Shown here: positions 7,173 to 11,702 of the stretch, piece by piece
How the letters are laid out: each line of letters starts with the position of its first letter
Numbering within the stretch: the stretch's first letter is position 1
Source: an uncultured Bacteroidota bacterium
Lineage (GTDB): Bacteria; Bacteroidota; Bacteroidia; Chitinophagales; Chitinophagaceae
Direction: 5' to 3'
DNA length: 11,702 bases
Assembly: GCA_903944755.1 (NCBI GenBank)
Contig: CAJATB010000206.1
Location: forward strand, 1 to 11,702
Position numbers and translations under genes: made by a program
The notes under the pieces: model-generated
Seen by the model: only the letters and a program-made list of their open reading frames with translations
What the model was told of the DNA's origin: nothing
The model's database searches: none

Positions 7173-7667
7173 ATGGAACATAAAATAAGAGTATTTGTTA
7201 CAGGTGGCACTTTTGATAAAGAATATAATGAACTAAATGGTAGCTTATATTTTAAAGAAACGCATTTATATGAGATGCTAGATTTAGGTAGAAGTAAGCT
7301 TGAACTATCAATAGATACCTTAATGATGAAAGATAGTTTAGATTTTGAAGAAACAGACAGGGAGTTAATAGCACAAGCTTGCACAAATAGCCAAGAGCAA
7401 AAAATTTTAATTACCCATGGCACAGATACAATGACAATTACCGCTTCTTACTTGGCTAAACATTGTCCTGATAAAACAATAGTACTTACTGGTGCTATGA
7501 TTCCCTATAAATTTGGTAGTTCGGATGGATTATTTAATTTAGGTAGTGGACTTGCTTTTGTTCAGGTATTGCCAAAAGGAGTTTATATTGCCATGAATGG
7601 GAAAATTTTTGAAGCAAATAAAGTTAAAAAAAATATAGATAAAGGTGAATTCGAAAGTATTATTTAA
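7173..7667 (+). CDS. Half-length asparaginase-domain protein
   Basis: This 164-residue protein has no signal peptide and so is presumed cytoplasmic. It matches only the N-terminal domain of type I/II L-asparaginases, which are usually about 330 residues. Both signature motifs are present: FVTGGTFDK (8-16, T13 equivalent to E. coli AnsB T12) and THGTDT (81-86, T84 and D85 equivalent to T89 and D90). VLTGAMIP (104-111) is conserved. In NKVKKN (149-154), K152 aligns with catalytic K162. The catalytic set is therefore complete although the C-terminal dimerisation domain is absent. The reading frame ends cleanly and the next gene starts 10 bases later, so this is not a frameshifted remnant. Stand-alone proteins of this size occur in many bacteria and are annotated as asparaginase-domain proteins; whether they hydrolyse asparagine is uncertain. 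The gene follows the S41 gene by seven bases. Confidence 0.85.
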   Translation: MEHKIRVFVTGGTFDKEYNELNGSLYFKETHLYEMLDLGRSKLELSIDTLMMKDSLDFEETDRELIAQACTNSQEQKILITHGTDTMTITASYLAKHCPDKTIVLTGAMIPYKFGSSDGLFNLGSGLAFVQVLPKGVYIAMNGKIFEANKVKKNIDKGEFESII

Positions 7668-7677
7668 AAAAGATTAA

Positions 7678-8448
7678 ATGAAAAAATTAGTAGTTGCGGC
7701 CTTATTATTAATAAGTATGAATAAATTAAATGCACAATCCAATACCCAAATTATTGCGCACCGTGGTGCGTGGAAAGAATTTAATTTGCCGGAGAATTCA
7801 ATCGCTGCCCTGGAAAAGGCAATTGAATTAAAATGCTACGGAAGTGAATTTGATGTACGCACCACTAAAGACGGCATTTTGGTTGTAAACCATGACCCGG
7901 TGTATTTTGGAGACACGATTGAATTAAAAACCTACGCGGAATTAAATACAAAAAAATTGTCAAATGGGGAAGACCTTCCTACGCTTGCATCTTATTTGGA
8001 AAAAGGTACTAAACAACAACATAAAACACTTTTAATTTGTGAAATAAAAGAATCTATAACAAATCCTTCATTGGACGAAGCACTAACAAGTAAGGTGGTG
8101 GCTTTAGTAAAAAAAATGGGTATCGAGAAGCGTGTAGTATATATTAGTTTCAGATTTGAAATTTTACAATGGATTAAAGCGTTGAATGCAAAAGCCAAAG
8201 TCCTTTATCTTGAAGGGGATAAAACCATTTCGGAAATTAAGGAGGCTGGTTTTAGTGGCATTAACTACCATTTTAAAAATTACGAAAACGACCCCACTAT
8301 TGCAAGTAGGGCTAAACAGGCTGGTTTAAAACTAGGAAGTTGGACTGTCAACAAGGCTGAAGACTTAAAAATGCTACAAGCACAAGGTGTTACATTAATA
8401 ACCACCAACCAACCTCAAGAATTTACAGCAATATTAAATGCTAACTAA
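7678..8448 (+). CDS. Exported glycerophosphodiester phosphodiesterase family protein
   Basis: This 256-residue protein has a Sec signal (1-19, KLNA/QS) followed by a single GDPD TIM-barrel domain. Visible active-site residues are IIAHRG (25-30; H28, R29), PEN (38-40; E39), the metal-binding pair E57 and D59 in SEFDV, TTKDG (62-66), H72 in NHDPV, E122 and K124 in CEIKE, and W222 in SWTVN near the end of the barrel. The family hydrolyses glycerophosphodiesters such as glycerophosphoethanolamine to glycerol 3-phosphate and an alcohol with a divalent metal. A periplasmic location suits phospholipid-headgroup scavenging or envelope turnover. At about 235 mature residues it is a compact, single-domain member. 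It is the last gene of the S41-asparaginase-GDPD operon, 10 bases after its neighbour, and is convergent with the M28 gene. Confidence 0.92.
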   Translation: MKKLVVAALLLISMNKLNAQSNTQIIAHRGAWKEFNLPENSIAALEKAIELKCYGSEFDVRTTKDGILVVNHDPVYFGDTIELKTYAELNTKKLSNGEDLPTLASYLEKGTKQQHKTLLICEIKESITNPSLDEALTSKVVALVKKMGIEKRVVYISFRFEILQWIKALNAKAKVLYLEGDKTISEIKEAGFSGINYHFKNYENDPTIASRAKQAGLKLGSWTVNKAEDLKMLQAQGVTLITTNQPQEFTAILNAN

Positions 8449-8482
8449 TTAGCGAGTAAAGTATTTACATTTTAAAGCAGCG

Positions 8483-9778
8483 CTACTTTAACTGTGCAGT
8501 ATTCACTCTGGATGGGGTATCCTTTCCTGAAATAATGGTTTGCGCGCTTAATGCTATTGCCTTTATAATTTCATTCATATTGTCCATATCTAATGTCTCA
8601 AAATGGTCGCTTACCTTATGGTAATTAGGCTCATTATCCATTTTAGAAGTTGAGATAGTATGGGCCGGAACACCCAGCCTAGCAAGTGTTGCATTATCAG
8701 ACCTATAAAATAAGTTCTGGTCAAGATAAGGGTCAGGATAAAATTGAAAAGCTGTACCTACTAAATTTCTTTGTAAAATTGCACCCATATCTGTTTTATC
8801 GTATCCAGTGATATAAGCACTGTTCTTTCCCCACTTACTTTCTGTACCAATCATTTCTAAATTAAACATCGCCTTAACCATTATGGGGTCTAATTGTTTT
8901 GAAAAATATTTAGCACCAAAACCACCACTCTCTTCCGCAGTAAAAGCAACAAACAATAAAGTGCGTTCATTACTATTTAATTGTGAAAAATACTTCGACA
9001 ACATAATCATAGCTGTAGTACCAGCCGCATCGTCATTGGCACCGTTGTATATAGAATCACCATCTACCGCCTTCTTCCCATTAATTCCAAGGTGGTCATA
9101 ATGACCAGAGAAAATTACAAATTCGTTTGGTAAAGATTTTCCAGGAATCATGCCTACCACATTTGATAAAGATTGTGATTCAATTTGGTGCGTAGCTTCA
9201 ATAGTATAATTGACAGGGGCAGTATTATTTAAAATAAATATTATATTTTTTTGTTGCTCCGCTAAGTTATTCTTGAATTGTGCCAGCCTTAAGAAATTGG
9301 GTGCAAAAATTTCATCAACTAATACGATTAAATTTTTACCGGCATTTATAAAACCATACGCCGTTGACATAAAGTTGTCTTCTTTATTTACTTTAACTAT
9401 TTCATACCCACTTTTTTCGGTAACCATTAAATTAGGTGCAATAGTAATTACAACCACCTTTTTAGGATCAATTTCGGCTCCTTCCATTTTACAGCTTAAT
9501 GAAACAAACTTTGGTTTAATTAAACTAAAGGTTTGCAGGTAAGTAGGGTTTCCAGTAAATTTAGCAATCCCAGCTTGCTCAAATTCGTTCGCTATAAAAA
9601 CCGCAGCCTTTTCTATGCCCTTGCTAAATGTTTTTCTCCCTTCTAATTCGTCCGACGACAAGTACTTCTCAATGCGCTCTGTTTCGACTTTATTGATGCT
9701 TATAGGCTTAATTTGTGCTTTAACATTTAATCCTAACAGGATGGTAAAAGAGCATAAACTTAAAATACTTTTTTTCAT
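8483..9778 (-). CDS. Exported M28-family zinc metallopeptidase
   Basis: This 431-residue protein has a Sec signal (1-21, VKA/Q). An N-terminal region of about 130 residues and a PA-like segment carrying the DELEGR motif (43-48) precede the M28 catalytic domain (about 205-415). The co-catalytic di-zinc ligands are all recognisable: H226 and D228 region in SGHYDHLG, D249 in GANDDAAG, E282-E283 in TAEESGG, the acidic ligand E308 in NLEMIG (commonly Asp in this family) and H387 in NYHKVSD. M28 enzymes of this arrangement are aminopeptidases or glutamate-carboxypeptidase-like enzymes that act on peptides outside the cytoplasm. The gene is convergent with the GDPD operon (34-base gap) and divergent from the ECF sigma gene (69-base gap), so it may belong to that sigma factor's regulon; this is an inference from position only. 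Confidence 0.92.
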   Translation of the reverse strand: MKKSILSLCSFTILLGLNVKAQIKPISINKVETERIEKYLSSDELEGRKTFSKGIEKAAVFIANEFEQAGIAKFTGNPTYLQTFSLIKPKFVSLSCKMEGAEIDPKKVVVITIAPNLMVTEKSGYEIVKVNKEDNFMSTAYGFINAGKNLIVLVDEIFAPNFLRLAQFKNNLAEQQKNIIFILNNTAPVNYTIEATHQIESQSLSNVVGMIPGKSLPNEFVIFSGHYDHLGINGKKAVDGDSIYNGANDDAAGTTAMIMLSKYFSQLNSNERTLLFVAFTAEESGGFGAKYFSKQLDPIMVKAMFNLEMIGTESKWGKNSAYITGYDKTDMGAILQRNLVGTAFQFYPDPYLDQNLFYRSDNATLARLGVPAHTISTSKMDNEPNYHKVSDHFETLDMDNMNEIIKAIALSAQTIISGKDTPSRVNTAQLK

Positions 9779-9794
9779 AATATACTAATTACAT

Positions 9795-9809
9795 ATACTT
9801 TAAAGGTAT
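9795..9809. repeat. Imperfect palindrome in the M28 / sigma divergent promoter region
   Basis: ATACTTTAAAGGTAT is symmetric about its central base, with six of seven pairs complementary and one T-G mismatch. It includes a 7-of-8 match to the -7 consensus on the minus strand (TACCTTTA, 9808 to 9801), 22 bases before the M28 ATG. It could be part of the M28 promoter or an operator; evidence is weak. Confidence 0.25.
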
Positions 9810-9847
9810 TAAACTATTATGTACTTAGATTGTCTAAATTTATATAT

Positions 9848-10387
9848 ATGCAAGGCGATCAAGAATTAATCATACAATTTCAGCAATCCGAAAACAAGGA
9901 AGCCCCTTTTACTGCACTTTTAAAAAAGTACCAGAAAAGGGTATATTATCAAATCAAGCGCATGGGGATTGACCATGCCGATGCCGATGATATTGCGCAA
10001 CAGTTATGGATTAAGGTTTGGCATAAATTGGACAGTTTTAAGATGGAAAGCGAATTTGGAACTTGGGTATTTAGAATCGCCTATAATGAAACGCTGAATT
10101 TTATTCAAAAAAACAAACGCCTGAATGCTAAAATCATAGGTAATAATAATGATTGGGAAAGTGATTTGGCAGCGTCAGACCAGCCAAAGACTAGCCAAAT
10201 TACTATCCTATTAGAAAGGGCCGTGTTGCAACTGCCTGAAAAACAAAGAATTGTATTCATGCTTCGATATTTTGAAGCCTACAGCTACGAAAAAATTGGG
10301 GAGATAATGGAAACAACGGTAGGTGGTGCAAAGGCAAATTTTCACCAAGCCGTAAAAAAAATTGAAAGTTTTATTAAGTCCGTTTAA
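9848..10387 (+). CDS. ECF-type RNA polymerase sigma factor
   Basis: From the ATG at 9848 the protein has 179 residues. A TTG at 9830 in the same frame would add six (MSKFIY), but those are unlike family N-termini, and MQGDQELI resembles the usual start. Sigma region 2 spans about 18-92, with the core-binding helix DADDIAQQLWIKVWHKL (45-61) and the promoter-melting segment FGTWVFRIAYNETLNFIQ (70-87). An acidic linker (about 97-118) leads to region 4 (about 122-173). There LPEKQRIVFMLRYFE precedes the helix-turn-helix SYEKIGEIMETTVGGAKANF (146-165), and the GGAK turn is typical of Bacteroidota ECF sigmas. There is no extra C-terminal domain. The gene starts a three-gene operon with a membrane protein and an exported protein, the usual layout for a sigma factor held by a membrane anti-sigma. 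Confidence 0.92.
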   Translation: MQGDQELIIQFQQSENKEAPFTALLKKYQKRVYYQIKRMGIDHADADDIAQQLWIKVWHKLDSFKMESEFGTWVFRIAYNETLNFIQKNKRLNAKIIGNNNDWESDLAASDQPKTSQITILLERAVLQLPEKQRIVFMLRYFEAYSYEKIGEIMETTVGGAKANFHQAVKKIESFIKSV

Positions 10388-10420
10388 ACCAAACTAATAA
10401 TTAATAGTCAAACAAGTGTT

Positions 10421-10867
10421 ATGGAACAAGAAGATATAAATATTGAATTAATTAGCGACAAGGCTATAATGGAAGCTTTGGTTAGCAAAGAAGCACTAAG
10501 CAGCATGGATGCTAAACTCCAACAAGTGCCTCCTAATTATTTCGATGAATTTCCTACTGCAGTATTGGAAAAAATTCGTTCGGAAAAAAATAAAACAAAA
10601 ATTATTCACTTTGCTGCTTTTAGGAAAATTGCAATTGCGGCGGCAGTATTATTAATCACAGCAACTGGCTATCTCTTTTCCGATAAAATATTGCAAAATA
10701 AAAACGAAATAGTGATAGTTGCTATTGAAGAGATTCCAAATGAAGAAATACAAAAATATATTGAATCGAATGAGGTTTTTGTAGAGGTTGACTGGCAAAG
10801 CGAAATTGATAAAGCAAGTACTGATTTAGAATTAAATTATATACCATTTAATAACGATACTAATTAA
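10421..10867 (+). CDS. Single-pass membrane protein, putative anti-sigma factor
   Basis: This 148-residue protein starts 33 bases after the sigma gene. It has a cytoplasmic N-terminal part (1-66), a transmembrane helix (about 69-86, RKIAIAAAVLLITATGYLF) and an acidic outer part (about 90-148) rich in Glu, Asp and Asn. Just before the membrane is VPPNYFDEFPTAVLEKI (36-52), a P-x-x-YF-x-x-(L/F)P pattern I recall in Bacteroidota proteins encoded next to sigma factors. There is no Cys/His zinc anti-sigma motif (the protein has no cysteine) and no FecR domain. The role as anti-sigma factor is inferred from topology and position: the N-terminal region would hold the sigma factor and the outer part would meet a periplasmic partner, plausibly the product of the next gene, 16 bases downstream. 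Confidence 0.65.
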   Translation: MEQEDINIELISDKAIMEALVSKEALSSMDAKLQQVPPNYFDEFPTAVLEKIRSEKNKTKIIHFAAFRKIAIAAAVLLITATGYLFSDKILQNKNEIVIVAIEEIPNEEIQKYIESNEVFVEVDWQSEIDKASTDLELNYIPFNNDTN

Positions 10868-10883
10868 CAAACAAATAAAAAAA

Positions 10884-11381
10884 ATGAAAAAAATTATCAC
10901 CCTACTACTTCTAGTTTTCGGACTATTTCAAGCAACAGCACAACAACCTAAGCAAGGGCCACCAACGCCACCACAAAAGGGGGTTAACTGGAAATTAGCT
11001 AAGGAGCAGCAGCAAAAAATGGAAATGTATAAAGTGCAGTTTGTGACAAAAAAATTACAACTATCTAAAGAAGAAGCCGAAGCTTTTTGGCCTGTATATG
11101 AAGCAAATAGAAGGGAAGTACAAGAAATCGTAAAAACAAAAATTGGAGATGAAATAGCATTACAAGAGGCTATGCTAAATGCAAAAAAGAAGCTTAAAAT
11201 TTCTTTGAAGCCCATATTAAAAACAGACGACCGCATCAATCAAGCCTTAAAAATTGATAGAGAGTTTCTCAATAGAATGAAAGGGGAAATGGGAAAGCGA
11301 AAAGCAGCAATGGGAAAAAGGAAGGGTAATATAGAATCAAGAAAAAGAAAACCTAATCCAGAAAATAGAAGAGATTTCTAA
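10884..11381 (+). CDS. Small exported helical protein, Spy/CpxP-like in layout (possible periplasmic sensor)
   Basis: This 165-residue protein has a clear Sec signal (1-19, QATA/QQ), a Pro/Gln-rich linker (20-33) and a predicted all-helical body. The central segment, FVTKKLQLSKEEAEAFWPVY (53-72), matches a pattern recalled from Bacteroidota proteins annotated as sensors of ECF-type sigma factors. The helix continues through about residue 132. The tail (about 132-164) is strongly basic and holds two copies of MGKRK (136-140 and 143-147). No cysteines or clear metal-ligand clusters are present. The helical, exported, sigma-linked character recalls CnrX, CpxP, Spy and ZraP, but I cannot show homology. 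Third in the sigma operon, it probably senses envelope or metal stress or is a chaperone controlled by the sigma factor. Function is inferred. Confidence 0.68.
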   Translation: MKKIITLLLLVFGLFQATAQQPKQGPPTPPQKGVNWKLAKEQQQKMEMYKVQFVTKKLQLSKEEAEAFWPVYEANRREVQEIVKTKIGDEIALQEAMLNAKKKLKISLKPILKTDDRINQALKIDREFLNRMKGEMGKRKAAMGKRKGNIESRKRKPNPENRRDF

Positions 11382-11459
11382 ATACATTAAATGTAATAAT
11401 TACTTTATTAATTGTACAACTTACTCATATAGCCAGCAAGCTTACCCTCGGGTAGCTGC

Positions 11460-11702
11460 CTACTGAATTGTTAATTGATACTCCTGAACTAACGCGGGGT
11501 TTTCTGGCGTTAGCGTAAACGCTAGTTTTAGATTTTTTCGCTCACATTGTATTATAGAATAACCCCTCAATTGATTTTCTGCAACAAGTGTATTTACTTT
11601 AATAATTTTCCCGGCTTCTTCGAATAGTTGCTTGGATGATTTTTTTAAGGCATCCATGGGATAGTCATCAAAAAAGTTATCGGCAAAAATAGGAAGCACT
11701 GA
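11460..11702 (-). CDS. 3' end of an unrecognised gene, cut by the window edge
   Basis: The minus-strand frame is open from the window end to a TAG at 11460-11462, giving the last 80 or so residues. A GTG at 11697-11699 could be read as a start, but the frame stays open to the edge, and the fragment begins abruptly with LPIFADNFF, with no signal or usual N-terminus. A longer gene is therefore more likely. The visible part has a helical half (about ADNFFDDYPMDALKKSSKQLFEEAG) and a beta-rich half ending FTLTPENPALVQEYQLTIQ. This could be the end of an NTF2/DUF3887-like domain of the sort attached to some serine hydrolases, but that is a guess. It is convergent with the sigma operon. Confidence 0.55.
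   Translation of the reverse strand, partial: SVLPIFADNFFDDYPMDALKKSSKQLFEEAGKIIKVNTLVAENQLRGYSIIQCERKNLKLAFTLTPENPALVQEYQLTIQ

Noticed and set aside
5753..7667. Horizontal transfer of the S41-asparaginase pair because of lower GC
   Set aside because: Sampled lines are somewhat AT-richer than the acylase gene, but the difference is modest, the families are normal for the phylum and no mobile-element sequence flanks them.
7173..7667. Asparaginase gene as a pseudogene truncated by a frameshift
   Set aside because: The next start codon follows 10 bases after the stop, so there is no leftover C-terminal domain in any frame, and stand-alone proteins of this length are known.
8457..8490. Inverted repeat TAAAGTA / TACTTTA between the convergent GDPD and M28 genes as a terminator
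   Set aside because: The stem is only 7 bp and AT-rich with a 20-base loop, and neither side has a T run, so it is not a convincing rho-independent terminator.
9830..9850. TTG at 9830 as the start of the sigma gene
   Set aside because: It adds only SKFIY-type residues not seen at the start of ECF sigmas, and an ATG at 9848 begins the typical MQGDQELI N-terminus. It remains possible but less likely.
11435..11459. GC-rich hairpin around TACCC-TC-GGGTA after the sigma operon as a terminator
   Set aside because: The extended stem has two bulges and a very small loop, and no T run follows on either strand. It may help end the convergent transcripts but cannot be called from sequence alone.
1..11702. 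CRISPR array, tRNA, rRNA, insertion sequence, phage or toxin-antitoxin genes
   Set aside because: No regularly spaced repeats, cloverleaf sequences, transposase motifs or terminal inverted repeats were seen, and all intergenic gaps are about 120 bases or shorter.

Overview
The window looks like an ordinary, densely coding piece of chromosome from an AT-rich member of the Bacteroidota, perhaps Chitinophagia or Sphingobacteriia. The support is indirect. Start codons lack clear Shine-Dalgarno sequences. Perfect copies of the Bacteroidota -7 promoter element TAnnTTTG lie upstream of two genes. The gene families present (DUF1080, DUF1684, S41 lipoprotein, a FWPxY-type exported protein beside an ECF sigma factor) are typical of the phylum. 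No tRNA, rRNA, CRISPR array, insertion sequence, phage gene or obvious pseudogene was found. The longest gene-free stretch is only about 120 bases.

Layout. (1) 91-1209: a secreted DUF1080 (3-keto-disaccharide hydrolase-like) protein on +, convergent with a small HAD phosphatase on -; their stop codons overlap. (2) 1305-3383: an exported penicillin-acylase-family Ntn hydrolase on +, ending at a strong rho-independent terminator (3421-3454). That hairpin also contains the stop codon of the opposing gene. (3) 3428-5631, minus strand: an exported DUF1684 protein followed 23 bases later by a TviB/WbpO-type UDP-N-acetylhexosamine 6-dehydrogenase, probably one transcript. (4) 5753-8448, plus strand: a tight three-gene operon of S41 lipoprotein protease, half-length asparaginase-domain protein and exported glycerophosphodiester phosphodiesterase, with gaps of 7 and 10 bases. 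(5) 8483-9778, minus strand: an exported M28 metallopeptidase. (6) 9848-11381, plus strand, divergent from M28: an ECF sigma factor, a single-pass membrane protein in the anti-sigma position, and a small exported basic helical protein. (7) 11460-11702, minus strand: the 3' end of an unrecognised gene cut by the window edge.

The common theme is the cell envelope. Seven of the twelve complete genes carry a Sec or lipoprotein signal, most are hydrolases, one gene makes a precursor for surface polysaccharide, and the last operon looks like an envelope-stress signalling module. That sigma / anti-sigma-like / periplasmic-protein triad is the best candidate for a poorly described system. It resembles CnrYXH or CpxP/Spy logic in layout, but its membrane protein has no ZAS or FecR domain that I can see. 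Nothing else points to an entirely new system.
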